This document shows, in pieces, positions 22,570 through 31,895 of a DNA stretch of 50,139 bases (positions within the stretch are counted from its first letter, which is position 1; every line of letters begins with the position of its first letter). A program made the position numbers and the translations under genes. The DNA lies in assembly GCF_021654135.1 (NCBI RefSeq), contig NZ_JAKGSD010000060.1, positions 1-50,139 of the forward strand, read 5' to 3'. The notes under the pieces are model-generated. The model made no database searches and was not told the DNA's origin. It was given only the letters and a program-made list of their open reading frames with translations. This DNA is from Amycolatopsis tucumanensis (GTDB lineage Bacteria > Actinomycetota > Actinomycetes > Mycobacteriales > Pseudonocardiaceae).

Positions 22570-24225
22570 GTGACTCCCGAGGCCCTAGCTGACCTGGTCC
22601 GTACGTCCGCCGCGCAGGTGCTCACCGCCCGTGGCGCCGACCCCGCCGTGCTGCCCGCCACGGTGACCGTCGAGCGCCCGCGCAACCCGGAACACGGAGA
22701 CTACGCCACCAACATCGCGCTGCAGGTGGCGAAGAAGGCCGGCCTGGCCCCGCGCGACTTCGCCCAGGAGCTGGCCGACGCGCTCGCCGCCACCGACGGC
22801 ATCGACTCGGCCGAGATCGCCGGCCCCGGGTTCGTGAACCTCCGGCTGGCCGCCGACGCCCAGGGCGAGCAGATCCGCCAGGTCCTCACCCTCGGCGACG
22901 CCTACGGCCACGGCACCGCGCTGGCCGGCCGCAAGATCAACCTCGAGTTCGTGTCGGCGAACCCGACCGGCCCGATCCACCTCGGCGGCACCCGCTGGGC
23001 CGCGGTGGGCGACGCGCTGGGCCGCGTCCTGCAGGCGCAGGGCGCCGACGTCACGCGCGAGTACTACTTCAACGACGCCGGCGCGCAGATCGACCGGTTC
23101 GTCCGGTCGCTGATCGCCGCCGCGAAGGGCGACCCGGCGCCGGAGGACGGCTACGCGGGCGCCTACATCAGCGACATCGCCGCCGAGGTCCTGCGCCAGG
23201 AGCCGAGCGCGCTGTCGCTGCCGGAGGACGAGCGCAACGAGACGTTCCGCCGCATCGGCGTCGACCTGATGTTCGGCGAGATCAAGAAGAGCCTGCACGA
23301 GTTCGGCACCGACTTCGACGTCTACTTCCACGAGGACTCGCTGCACCAGTCCGGCGCGGTGGAGAAGGCCGTCGAGAGCCTCAAGGAGAACGGCAGCCTC
23401 TACCACGCCGACGGCGCCTGGTGGCTGCGCTCCACCGAGTTCGGCGACGACAAGGACCGCGTGGTCATCAAGAGCGACGGCGCGCCCGCCTACATCGCCG
23501 GTGACATCGCCTACCTGCAGGACAAGATCGGCCGCGGCTTCGACCTGTGCATCTACATGCTCGGCGCCGACCACCACGGCTACATCGCCCGGCTCAAGGC
23601 CGCCGCGGCGGCGATGGGCCACGACCCGTCCGTGGTCGAGGTGCTCATCGGCCAGCTGGTGAACCTGGTCAGCGAGGGCAAGCCGGTACGGATGAGCAAG
23701 CGCGCCGGCACGGTGATCACGCTGGAGGACCTCGTCGAGGCCGTCGGGGTGGACGCGGCGCGCTACGAGCTGAACCGGTACTCGGTGGACTCCAGCATCG
23801 ACATCGACCTCGACCTGCTGCGCAAGCACAGCGACGAGAACCCGGTCTACTACGTGCAGTACGCGCACGCCCGGCTCGCCTCGCTGCAGCGCAACGCCGC
23901 CGACCTCGGACTGAAGTTCGACAACGACGCCGACTTCGGGCTGCTCACCCTCGACCGCGAGGGTGACCTCATCCGCACGATCGGGGAGTTCCCGACGATC
24001 GTGCAGCGCGCCGCCGAACTGCGTGAACCGCACCGCGTGGCGCGTTACCTGGAAAGCCTCGCCGGCGCGTTCCACAAGTTCTACGCCGTCGCGCAGGTCC
24101 TGCCCAAGGGCGACGAGGAAGCCACCCCGCTCACCTTCGCCCGCCTCGCCCTGTGCGAGGCGGCGCGCCAGGTGTTCGCGAACGGCCTCGCCCTGCTCGG
24201 TGTCTCAGCTCCGGAACGGATGTAA
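22570..24225 (+). CDS. argS: Arginyl-tRNA synthetase
   Basis: 551 residues, the normal length. It is a class I synthetase that charges tRNA-Arg with arginine using ATP in the cytoplasm. The N-terminal tRNA-binding domain precedes SANPTGPIHLGG at 129-140 (HIGH motif in the actinobacterial HxGG form), and RMSKRAGTVITLEDL is the KMSK-like signature near residue 377. The C-terminal anticodon-binding helices end SAPERM. The start is GTG 22570, apparently leaderless. It opens the argS-lysA-hom-thrC-thrB cluster, as in mycobacteria. Confidence 0.98.
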   Translation: MTPEALADLVRTSAAQVLTARGADPAVLPATVTVERPRNPEHGDYATNIALQVAKKAGLAPRDFAQELADALAATDGIDSAEIAGPGFVNLRLAADAQGEQIRQVLTLGDAYGHGTALAGRKINLEFVSANPTGPIHLGGTRWAAVGDALGRVLQAQGADVTREYYFNDAGAQIDRFVRSLIAAAKGDPAPEDGYAGAYISDIAAEVLRQEPSALSLPEDERNETFRRIGVDLMFGEIKKSLHEFGTDFDVYFHEDSLHQSGAVEKAVESLKENGSLYHADGAWWLRSTEFGDDKDRVVIKSDGAPAYIAGDIAYLQDKIGRGFDLCIYMLGADHHGYIARLKAAAAAMGHDPSVVEVLIGQLVNLVSEGKPVRMSKRAGTVITLEDLVEAVGVDAARYELNRYSVDSSIDIDLDLLRKHSDENPVYYVQYAHARLASLQRNAADLGLKFDNDADFGLLTLDREGDLIRTIGEFPTIVQRAAELREPHRVARYLESLAGAFHKFYAVAQVLPKGDEEATPLTFARLALCEAARQVFANGLALLGVSAPERM

Positions 24226-24231
24226 TCCCCC

Positions 24232-25668
24232 ATGGCTCACCCCGCCGGCCCGCGGCACGCGGAGGTCTACCCGCACGCCGACACCTCCGGTTTCCCCCCG
24301 TCCAGTTCCGAAGAGCTCGACCGGCTCTACCCGAAGGTCTGGCCCCGCAACTCCTACCGCGCCCCAGACGGCGTGGTGCGGATCGCGGGCGTCGACGTGC
24401 GGCAGCTGGCCGAGACCTACGGCACGCCGTTGTTCGTCGTCGACGAGGCCGACTTCAAGTCGCGCTGCGCCGAGTACGCCGAGGCGTTCGACGACCCGTC
24501 GCTGGTGCACTACGCGGCCAAGGCGTTCCTGTGCACCGAGGTGGCCCGCTGGGTCGCCGCGCAGGGCCTGAGCCTGGACGTCGCCAGCGGCGGCGAGCTC
24601 GCGGTCGCGCTGCGCGCCGGCTTCCCGCCGGAGCGGATCACCTTCCACGGCAACAACAAGTCGGTCGCCGAGCTGGAGACCGCGGTCGGCGCCGGGGTCG
24701 GCACGGTCGTGCTGGACTCCTACTACGAGATCGCGCGGCTGGCCGACGTGGCCGCGCGGCTCGACGTCGAGCAGAAGGTGCTGATCCGCGTCACGGTCGG
24801 CGTCGAGGCGCACACGCACGAGTTCATCGCGACCGCCCACGAGGACCAGAAGTTCGGTTTCTCCCTGGCCGCCGGCGACGCCGCGGAGGCGGTGCGCCGG
24901 GTGCTCAACGCGCCGTCGCTGCGCCTGGTCGGCCTGCACAGCCACATCGGGTCGCAGATCTTCGACGCCGACGGCTTCGAGGTCGCCGCGCGCCGGGTCA
25001 TCGGGCTGATGGCCGAGCTGGTCAAGGAGCACGGCGAGCAGCTGCTGGAGCAGCTGTCGCTGGTGGACCTCGGCGGCGGTTTCGGCATCGCCTACACCGA
25101 CAAGGACAACCCGCCGCCGCCTGCCCAGATGATCACGCAGATCCGCGAGATCGTCCGCAAGGAGTGCGAGTTCGCCGGGCTGCCGGTGCCGCGCATCGCG
25201 GGCGAGCCCGGCCGCGCCATCGCCGGCCCGGGCACCGTCACGCTGTACGAGGTGGGCACCATCAAGGACGTGTCGCTGGGGGACAACGAGTCCCGGCGCT
25301 ACGTCAGCGTGGACGGCGGGATGAGCGACAACATCCGCACGCCGCTCTACGACGCGGTGTACGACGTCCGCCTGGTGTCGCGCGCGAGCGACGACGGGAC
25401 GAGCGAGCAGGTCGGCGCGGCGCTGAGCCGCGTGGTGGGCAAGCACTGCGAGTCCGGCGACATCGTCGTGCGGGACTGCTGGCTGCCGGACACCCTCGCC
25501 CCCGGCGACCTCCTCGCCGTCGCGGCGACCGGCGCGTACTGCTACTCCATGGCCAGCAACTACAACCGGCAGCCGCGCCCCGCGGTCGTCGCGGTCCGCA
25601 ACGGCAGCGCCCGGCTGCTCCTGCGCCGCGAGACGATCGACGACATGCTGCAGCTGGAGGTGTCGTGA
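24232..25668 (+). CDS. lysA: Diaminopimelate decarboxylase
   Basis: 478 residues; catalyses the last step of lysine synthesis, meso-diaminopimelate to L-lysine plus CO2, with PLP. The PLP lysine is Lys97 in HYAAKAFLC. Other family blocks are DVASGGELAVALRAG, HGNNKS, GLHSHIGSQI, DLGGGFGIAY and GEPGRAI. CESGD with the substrate-binding Cys is near residue 404. The start is ATG 24232, six bases after argS. Its stop overlaps the hom start. Confidence 0.98.
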   Translation: MAHPAGPRHAEVYPHADTSGFPPSSSEELDRLYPKVWPRNSYRAPDGVVRIAGVDVRQLAETYGTPLFVVDEADFKSRCAEYAEAFDDPSLVHYAAKAFLCTEVARWVAAQGLSLDVASGGELAVALRAGFPPERITFHGNNKSVAELETAVGAGVGTVVLDSYYEIARLADVAARLDVEQKVLIRVTVGVEAHTHEFIATAHEDQKFGFSLAAGDAAEAVRRVLNAPSLRLVGLHSHIGSQIFDADGFEVAARRVIGLMAELVKEHGEQLLEQLSLVDLGGGFGIAYTDKDNPPPPAQMITQIREIVRKECEFAGLPVPRIAGEPGRAIAGPGTVTLYEVGTIKDVSLGDNESRRYVSVDGGMSDNIRTPLYDAVYDVRLVSRASDDGTSEQVGAALSRVVGKHCESGDIVVRDCWLPDTLAPGDLLAVAATGAYCYSMASNYNRQPRPAVVAVRNGSARLLLRRETIDDMLQLEVS

Positions 25669-26981
25669 CTGCAATGTCCACTGTAGACGGCAAGACGGTG
25701 CGCGTCGCGCTGCTGGGCTGCGGCACGGTCGGCGCCGAGGTCGCGCGGCTGCTCACCGAGCAGGCCGACGAGCTCGCCGCCCGCGCCGGCGCCCCGGTCG
25801 AGCTGGCCGGCATCGCGGTGCGCCGCCCGGACAAGCACCCCGAGCTGCCGCAGCACCTGCTGACCAACGACGCCGCCGCGCTCGTGGAGTCCGATGTGGA
25901 CGTCGTGGTCGAGCTGATCGGCGGCGTCGACCCGGTGCGCGAGTGGCTGCTCACCGCGCTGCGCAAGGGGAAGTCGGTCGTCACGGCGAACAAGGCGCTG
26001 CTGGCCGAGTACTCCGCGGAGCTGTTCGAGGCGGCCGATTCCAGCGGTGCCGACCTCTACTTCGAGGCGGCGGTGGCCGGTGCGATCCCGCTGCTGCGCC
26101 CGCTGCGCGAGTCGCTGGCCGGCGACCGCATCACCAAGGTGATGGGCATCGTCAACGGCACCACCAACTTCATCCTGTCCGCGATGGACTCCACGGGCGC
26201 CGGCTACGCCGAGACCCTGGACGAGGCCAGCCGCCTCGGCTACGCGGAGGCGGACCCGACGGCGGACGTGGACGGCTACGACGCCGCGTCCAAGGCGGCC
26301 ATCCTCGCCTCGCTGGCGTTCCACACCCGCGTCACCGCGTCCGACGTGCACCGCGAGGGCATTTCGAACGTGTCCGCCTCGGACATCGCGGCGGCGAAGG
26401 CGCTGGGCCGCACGGTGAAGCTGCTCTCGATCTGCGAGCGCGTCGAGGGCGAGGACGGCACGGAGTCGGTCTCCGCCCGCGTGCACCCGGTGATGCTGCC
26501 GCGCACCCACCCGCTGGCGAACGTCGGCGGCGCGTTCAACGCCGTGTTCGTCGAGGCGGACGCGGCGGGCAGCCTGATGTTCTACGGCCAGGGCGCCGGT
26601 GGCGCGCCGACGGCCAGCGCGGTGCTCGGCGACCTGGTCGCGGTGGCCCGCAACCGGGTGGTCGGCGGCCGCGGCCCGCGCGAGTCGGCGCACGCCCAGC
26701 TGCCGGTGCGGCCGATGGGCCAGACCCCGACCCGCTACCACGTCAGCCTCGACGTGGCCGACAAGCCGGGTGTGCTCGCCCAGGTCGCGCAGGTGTTCGC
26801 GGCGCACGAGGTGAGCATCGCCGCGGTCCGGCAGCGTGACCGGCACGACACGGCCAGCCTCGTCATCGTGACGCACCTCGCACCGGACGCGGCGCTCGAG
26901 GCCACCGTCGAGGCCATCGGGAAAATGGACGTCGTCAACGAGGTCGTGAGCGTGATGCGGGTGGAAGGCGAGGATTCATGA
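25665..26981 (+). CDS. hom: Homoserine dehydrogenase
   Basis: 438 residues; reduces aspartate semialdehyde to homoserine with NAD(P)H, the entry to Thr and Met. The N-terminal Rossmann turn is LLGCGTVGAEVARLL; catalytic-domain blocks are TANKALLAEY, FEAAVAGAIPLL, GIVNGTTNFIL and DVDGYDAASKAAILASLAF; a C-terminal ACT domain (RYHVSLDVADKPGVLAQVAQ) is the usual site of threonine feedback. GTG 25665 overlaps the lysA stop with GAGG four bases upstream; ATG 25674 is the alternative. The stop overlaps thrC by ATGA. Confidence 0.97.
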   Translation: MTAMSTVDGKTVRVALLGCGTVGAEVARLLTEQADELAARAGAPVELAGIAVRRPDKHPELPQHLLTNDAAALVESDVDVVVELIGGVDPVREWLLTALRKGKSVVTANKALLAEYSAELFEAADSSGADLYFEAAVAGAIPLLRPLRESLAGDRITKVMGIVNGTTNFILSAMDSTGAGYAETLDEASRLGYAEADPTADVDGYDAASKAAILASLAFHTRVTASDVHREGISNVSASDIAAAKALGRTVKLLSICERVEGEDGTESVSARVHPVMLPRTHPLANVGGAFNAVFVEADAAGSLMFYGQGAGGAPTASAVLGDLVAVARNRVVGGRGPRESAHAQLPVRPMGQTPTRYHVSLDVADKPGVLAQVAQVFAAHEVSIAAVRQRDRHDTASLVIVTHLAPDAALEATVEAIGKMDVVNEVVSVMRVEGEDS

Positions 26982-28042
26982 CTGCGAAGGCCGGCTGGCC
27001 CGGGATCATCGAGGCGTACGCCGACCGGGTACCGGTTCCGGCCGGGGCGGAGGTCATCACCCTCGGCGAGGGCAACACGCCGCTGATGCCAGCCCCGCAC
27101 CTGTCCGAGCTGACCGGCTCGACCGTCTACCTCAAGGTGGAGGGCGCCAACCCGACCGGGTCGTTCAAGGACCGCGGCATGACGGTGGCGATCACCCACG
27201 CGAAGGCCAGCGGCCTGCAGGCGGTCATCTGCGCCTCCACCGGCAACACCTCGGCCTCGGCCGCGGCCTACGCCGCGCGCGCCGGACTGACCTGCGCGGT
27301 GCTCATCCCGCAGGGCAAGATCGCGATGGGCAAGCTCGCGCAGGCGATCCTGCACGGCGCGCGGATCCTGCAGATCGACGGCAACTTCGACGACTGCCTC
27401 GAACTCGCCCGCAAGACCGCGATCGACCACCCGGTCACGCTGGTCAACTCGGTCAACCCGGTGCGCCTGATCGGCCAGAAGACCGCGGCGTGGGAGATCT
27501 GCGACGTCCTCGGCCAGGCGCCGGACATCCACTGCCTGCCGGTCGGCAACGCGGGCAACATCACTGCCTACTGGGCCGGGTACTCCGAGTACGCCGCGGA
27601 CGGTGTGGTGAAGAACACCCCGCGCATGTTCGGGTTCCAGGCGGCCGGCGCGGCCCCGCTGGTCAAGGGTGAGCCGGTCGCCGAGCCGGAGACGATCGCG
27701 ACCGCGATCCGCGTCGGCAGCCCGGCCTCCTGGGAGGGCGCGGTAAAGGCGAAGAACGCCTCCGGCGGCCTGTTCGAGGCGGTCACCGACGAGAAGATCC
27801 TCGCCGCGTACCGCCTGCTGGCCAGCAAGGAGGGCGTGTTCGTGGAGCCGGCGTCGGCGACCAGCGTCGCGGGCCTGCTCGCCACCGCAGCCGACGGGCG
27901 CCTGCCCAAGGGCTCGACGGTCGTGTGCACCGTCACCGGACACGGCCTCAAGGACCCGGGCACCGCGCTGGAGGGCAACGTCGAGGTCGAGCCGCTGGCG
28001 GTGGACCCGCGGGCCGTGGCCGCCGCGCTGGAGCTGACGTGA
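26978..28042 (+). CDS. thrC: Threonine synthase
   Basis: 354 residues; converts O-phosphohomoserine to threonine with PLP. The PLP lysine is in NPTGSFKDRGM near residue 60, followed by ASTGNTSASAAAYAARAG. The short form is typical of actinobacteria. It is translationally coupled to hom and thrB by four-base overlaps. Confidence 0.98.
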   Translation: MTAKAGWPGIIEAYADRVPVPAGAEVITLGEGNTPLMPAPHLSELTGSTVYLKVEGANPTGSFKDRGMTVAITHAKASGLQAVICASTGNTSASAAAYAARAGLTCAVLIPQGKIAMGKLAQAILHGARILQIDGNFDDCLELARKTAIDHPVTLVNSVNPVRLIGQKTAAWEICDVLGQAPDIHCLPVGNAGNITAYWAGYSEYAADGVVKNTPRMFGFQAAGAAPLVKGEPVAEPETIATAIRVGSPASWEGAVKAKNASGGLFEAVTDEKILAAYRLLASKEGVFVEPASATSVAGLLATAADGRLPKGSTVVCTVTGHGLKDPGTALEGNVEVEPLAVDPRAVAAALELT

Positions 28043-28920
28043 CCGCTCTGAAGGTGACTGTCCCGGCGTCGAGCGCGAATCTCGGCCCGGGCTTCGACGC
28101 GCTCGGGCTGGCGCTCGCGCTGCACGACGTCGTCGAGGTGCAGGTCACCGACGCCGGTCTCAAGGTCGAGGTGTTCGACGCGGGAGCCGGCGGGGTCGAG
28201 GACGTGCCCACCGACGAGACGCACCTGGTGGTGCGGGCGCTGCGGCGCGCGTGCGAGCACCTCGGCGTCACGCCGCCGGGGCTGCACCTGCGGTGCTTCA
28301 ACAAGATCCCGCACGCGCGGGGGCTCGGTTCGTCGGCCGCGGCGGTGGTCTCCGGGATCGCCGCCGGGTACGCCCTCGCGGAGCGGCCGCTGGACGGCGA
28401 CGCGGTCCAGCTGGCCGCCGAGTTCGAGGGGCACGCGGACAACGCCGCGGCGAGCCTGCTGGGCGGGTTCGTCCTGGCGTGGTGTGAGAAGGGCCGCTTT
28501 CACGCGGAACGGCTGACGCCGCACCCGTCGATCCGCCCGGTGGTGGCGGTGCCCTCGGTGAAGTCGTCCACCGAGGCGACGCGCGGGCTGCTGCCGGAGA
28601 AGGTGCCGCACTCCGACGCCGCGTTCTCGGCGGGCCGCGCGGCGCTCGCCGTGCACGCGCTGACCAGCGATCCGTCGCTGCTGCTGCCCGCGACCGAAGA
28701 CCGCCTGCACCAGGACTACCGCGCCCCCGCCTACCCGGCGACCGGGCGCCTGGTGCACGACCTGCGTGCCGCCGGGGTCGCGGCGACGGTGTCCGGCGCG
28801 GGTCCGACCGTGCTGGCACTCACGGTCGACGGAATAATTCCGGCGCCGGTGGACGTTGCAGGATTCGAAGTCATCGAGCTGCCGGTCGACCAGACCGGGG
28901 TTCAGGTCACGAGCCGGTAG
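28039..28920 (+). CDS. thrB: Homoserine kinase
   Basis: 293 residues, GHMP kinase family; phosphorylates homoserine with ATP. PASSANLGPGFDALGLAL at the N terminus, the phosphate-binding loop PHARGLGSSAAAVVSG near residues 92-107, and GAGPTVLAL at the C-terminal motif 3. GTG 28039 overlaps the thrC stop. It is the last gene of the cluster; a 390-bp leader of rho follows. Confidence 0.98.
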   Translation: MTALKVTVPASSANLGPGFDALGLALALHDVVEVQVTDAGLKVEVFDAGAGGVEDVPTDETHLVVRALRRACEHLGVTPPGLHLRCFNKIPHARGLGSSAAAVVSGIAAGYALAERPLDGDAVQLAAEFEGHADNAAASLLGGFVLAWCEKGRFHAERLTPHPSIRPVVAVPSVKSSTEATRGLLPEKVPHSDAAFSAGRAALAVHALTSDPSLLLPATEDRLHQDYRAPAYPATGRLVHDLRAAGVAATVSGAGPTVLALTVDGIIPAPVDVAGFEVIELPVDQTGVQVTSR

Positions 28921-28959
28921 ATTCCGTGCGGAGATTCGCGGCACGCCGGGGGGTGGTTG

Positions 28960-28988
28960 TTGCACCTCGTGCCCGGTCGGTCTACCCT
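28960..28988 (+). promoter_or_regulatory. Probable rho promoter
   Basis: TTGCAC at 28960-28965, a 17-base spacer, and TACCCT at 28983-28988: a good sigma-70-type match 35 bp after thrB. It would give a leader of roughly 320 nt before rho. The rest of 28921-29312 holds no plausible gene. Confidence 0.55.
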
Positions 28989-29273
28989 CGGGGGCGTTCG
29001 ATCACCGCGCGCAATCCGCACCCGGTGTCGGTCCCGGGGGTTTCGTCCCGGATCGCATTCTCTCGTTGAGTCGATAATTCCGCATAGCTGGTGCAGGGAT
29101 TGACCTAGGCGGGTTTCCGGTAGCCACGGTGACACGAATTCGGCGCGTTCCACCTGGAGCACGCGAGAACCCCGTGTGGCGGCTCCGCCGCTGTGACCTG
29201 CGTGTCCCGGCCGGGGAAGCCACACCGGGCAGGAGCAGACCGCCTCGCGATCGGACGCGGGCGGTAGTCCGCT

Positions 29274-29295
29274 GATCCACCTGGAGGCGTGGATC
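29274..29295 (+). promoter_or_regulatory. Hairpin in the rho leader next to its ribosome site
   Basis: GATCCAC at 29274-29280 pairs with GTGGATC at 29289-29295 around an 8-base loop (CTGGAGGC). The ribosome site GGAAGGA follows at 29301. It could be a leader control element; rho is autoregulated in several bacteria. Confidence 0.4.
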
Positions 29296-29312
29296 GGTCA
29301 GGAAGGACATGT

Positions 29313-31280
29313 GTGAGCAACACCGATCTTTTGAGCGGCGACGTGGCGACCGCCGCGACGAACGCTGAGCCAGGGGAGAGCAACGGCACGGCCGCGCCGA
29401 AGCGCCGCAGCGGTGGCCTGTCCGGCATGGTGATCGCCGACCTGCGGGAACTCGCCACCCAGCTGGGCATCGGCGACACCAAGGGGATGCGCAAGGGCGA
29501 TCTGATCGCCGCGATCCGCGAGCGCCAGGGCAAGGCCCCGCGCAAGCGCGCCGCCGACGAGACCCTGCCCCTCGACGGCATCGCCGCGAAGGTGGAGGCT
29601 CCGGCGCCCGCCAAGACCGCCGAGAAGGCGCCCCGGCAGGCCGCGGCCCCGGCCGACAACCCCGCCCCGGTGGTGGAGAAGGCCGAGAAGCCGGCCCAGG
29701 CCGAGAAGCCCGTGAACGGCGCCGAGGCGCCCCAGCAGGGTGAGGACGCTCCCCGTCGCGAGGGCGGCGCCCGCCGTCGCCGCGGCGCGAACCGCGCCGC
29801 CGGCAGCCCGGACAACCGCGGTGGCGGTGACCAGCGCGGTGGGGACCAGCGCGAGCAGCGCGGCGGCGACCAGCGCGAGCAGCGCGGTGGCGACCAGCGC
29901 GAGCAGCGCGGTGGTGACCAGGCCCAGCAGGGCGGTGGCGACCAGCGCAAGCAGAACAACCGCGACTCCGGCTCCGGTGGCGGCCAGTCCAAGCAGAACG
30001 CGGGCGGCGGCCAGAACTCCGGTGGCGGCCAGAACAACGCGGACGACGACGAAGGCGGCCGTCGCGGCCGCCGGTTCCGGGACCGCCGCCGCCGCGGCAA
30101 CCGCGGCGAGGGCGGCACGGACACCGAGATCCGCGAGGACGACGTCCTGCTGCCGGTCGCCGGCATCCTCGACGTCCTGGACAACTACGCGTTCGTGCGC
30201 ACCTCGGGCTACCTGCCCGGGCCGAACGACGTGTACGTGTCGCTGTCGCTGGTCCGCAAGCACGGCCTGCGCCGCGGTGACGCGATCACCGGTGTCGTCA
30301 AGCAGCCGCGCGAGGGCGAGCAGCAGCGCCAGAAGTTCAACCCGCTGGTGCGCGTCGACAGCGTCAACGGCCTGGACCCGGACGAGGCCAAGCGCCGCCC
30401 CGAGTTCACCAAGCTGACGCCGCTCTACCCGAACGAGCGGTTGCGCCTGGAGACCGAGCCGCACAAGCTGACCACCCGCGTGATCGACCTGGTCATGCCG
30501 GTCGGCAAGGGGCAGCGCGCCCTGATCGTGTCGCCGCCGAAGGCGGGCAAGACCACGATCATGCAGGACATCGCGAACGCGATCACCACGAACAACCCCG
30601 AGTGCCACCTGATGGTCGTCCTCGTCGACGAGCGTCCGGAAGAGGTCACCGACATGCAGCGGTCGGTGAAGGGCGAGGTCATCGCCTCGACCTTCGACCG
30701 CCCGCCGTCAGACCACACCTCGGTCGCCGAGCTGTCCATCGAGCGGGCCAAGCGCCTCGTGGAGATGGGCATGGACGTGGTGGTCCTGCTCGACTCGATC
30801 ACCCGCCTCGGCCGCGCCTACAACCTGGCGGCCCCGGCGTCCGGCCGGATCCTCTCCGGTGGTGTCGACTCGACCGCGCTGTTCCCGCCGAAGCGCTTCC
30901 TCGGCGCGGCGCGCAACATCGAGAACGGCGGCTCGCTGACGATCTTCGCCACGGCGATGGTCGAGACCGGGTCGACCGGTGACACGGTGATCTTCGAGGA
31001 GTTCAAGGGCACCGGCAACGCCGAGCTCAAGCTCGACCGCAAGATCGCCGAGCGGCGCGTCTTCCCGGCGGTGGACGTCAACCCGTCCGGCACCCGCAAG
31101 GAGGAGCTGCTGCTCTCGCCGGACGAGCTGGCGGTCACGCACAAGCTGCACCGGGTCCTGCACGCGCTGGACTCGCAGCAGGCCATCGACCTGCTGCTGT
31201 CCCGCCTGCGCAAGACGAAGACCAACATCGAGTTCCTGATGCAGGTCAGCAAGACGGCGCTCGCCTCGGACGACGACTGA
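29313..31280 (+). CDS. rho: Transcription termination factor Rho
   Basis: 655 residues, far longer than the ~420 of E. coli. Rho-N helices are near residues 35-70 (LSGMVIADLRELATQLGIGD), then a disordered, basic Gln/Arg/Gly-rich insertion to about residue 270, the RNA-binding cold-shock-like domain (GILDVLDNYAFVRTSGYLPG) and the ATPase domain. Walker A is PPKAGKTTIMQDIANAI near residue 407, and DERPEEVTDMQRSV follows. Rho is a hexameric RNA helicase that ends transcription. Such insertions are usual in high-GC actinobacteria and increase RNA binding. The start is GTG 29313, with GGAAGGA five bases upstream. Confidence 0.98.
   Translation: MSNTDLLSGDVATAATNAEPGESNGTAAPKRRSGGLSGMVIADLRELATQLGIGDTKGMRKGDLIAAIRERQGKAPRKRAADETLPLDGIAAKVEAPAPAKTAEKAPRQAAAPADNPAPVVEKAEKPAQAEKPVNGAEAPQQGEDAPRREGGARRRRGANRAAGSPDNRGGGDQRGGDQREQRGGDQREQRGGDQREQRGGDQAQQGGGDQRKQNNRDSGSGGGQSKQNAGGGQNSGGGQNNADDDEGGRRGRRFRDRRRRGNRGEGGTDTEIREDDVLLPVAGILDVLDNYAFVRTSGYLPGPNDVYVSLSLVRKHGLRRGDAITGVVKQPREGEQQRQKFNPLVRVDSVNGLDPDEAKRRPEFTKLTPLYPNERLRLETEPHKLTTRVIDLVMPVGKGQRALIVSPPKAGKTTIMQDIANAITTNNPECHLMVVLVDERPEEVTDMQRSVKGEVIASTFDRPPSDHTSVAELSIERAKRLVEMGMDVVVLLDSITRLGRAYNLAAPASGRILSGGVDSTALFPPKRFLGAARNIENGGSLTIFATAMVETGSTGDTVIFEEFKGTGNAELKLDRKIAERRVFPAVDVNPSGTRKEELLLSPDELAVTHKLHRVLHALDSQQAIDLLLSRLRKTKTNIEFLMQVSKTALASDDD
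29835..29954 (+). repeat. Five 24-bp tandem repeats inside rho
   Basis: Units at 29835, 29859, 29883, 29907 and 29931 each encode RGGDQREQ or a close variant (the fourth RGGDQAQQ, the fifth GGGDQRKQ), residues 175-214 of Rho. The 24-base period keeps frame, so copy number can vary without loss of function. Confidence 0.9.
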
Positions 31281-31296
31281 CGTTCGTAGCACGCGA

Positions 31297-31331
31297 AACG
31301 GCCACCCTCCCCCAGGAAGGGTGGCCGTTTT
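31297..31331. terminator. Bidirectional terminator between rho and the CHAP-like gene
   Basis: AAACGGCCACCCT pairs with AGGGTGGCCGTTT around a nine-base loop (CCCCCAGGA). TTTT follows on the plus strand and AAA flanks the other side, so it can serve both converging genes. Confidence 0.9.
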
Positions 31332-31342
31332 CGTTGTGGTTC

Positions 31343-31843
31343 CTACTGGTGGGGGACAGCGGCCGGGGTCCAGCCGCGGTAGTTGCTGTAGTAGCTGTAG
31401 CCGCCCTGGGCCTTGGTGACGTGCCCGATCTTGCCGCCGACGCTGGTCGCGTAGAACCCGCCGGCGCCGTCGGAGATGCCGACGTGCCCGTAGTTGCTGA
31501 TGTTCCAGTACACGAACGCGCCCAGTGGCGGGTTGCGGTCACCGGCGTGCTTGGGGCTGGCGCCGAACCAGTGCGCGTTGGCCGAGGCCCACACCCCGGT
31601 GGTGCCGTAGGCGTTCTCCACGGCCTTCTCGCACAGGCCCTGGTAGGCGGTGCTGCCGATGCGGGCCTTGAACCACGCGACGGCGCCCGCCGGCGTGCCG
31701 TCGCCGGCGGCGAGGATCGAGACGTCGCTGTTCGGGGCGACAGTGGCGAAGGTGGCGGCCTGGCTCGTGGCCGGCACGAGGGCGAGTGCCGTGGCGGCGA
31801 GCGCGGCGACGGCGGCGGACTTGGCGGTGCGCGAAAGTGACAT
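31343..31843 (-). CDS. Secreted CHAP-like (NlpC/P60-superfamily) protein
   Basis: 166 residues. A Sec signal peptide is clear (SLSRTAKSAAVAALAATALA, then ALVPATSQA) with likely cleavage after TSQA. The mature part has a Cys in QGLCEKAVENAYG and a His in YGHVGISDG, with NPPLGAFVYWNISN between them, the order expected of CHAP amidase/peptidase folds. Cell-wall hydrolysis is the family role, unproven here. GAGGAGG stands four bases before ATG 31843. It is an extra gene between rho and rpmE, which are neighbours in M. tuberculosis. Three CCCGTAC repeats lie ~55 bp upstream. Confidence 0.82.
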   Translation of the reverse strand: MSLSRTAKSAAVAALAATALALVPATSQAATFATVAPNSDVSILAAGDGTPAGAVAWFKARIGSTAYQGLCEKAVENAYGTTGVWASANAHWFGASPKHAGDRNPPLGAFVYWNISNYGHVGISDGAGGFYATSVGGKIGHVTKAQGGYSYYSNYRGWTPAAVPHQ

Positions 31844-31895
31844 CGGCTCCTCCTCACCCGGCGGGTCCGGGTCTCGGCCAGGAGCCTCGCGTGCG

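Noticed and set aside
29835..29954. Short direct repeats considered as CRISPR or iterons
   Set aside because: They are 24-bp codon-phased units inside rho, encoding its known type of insertion.
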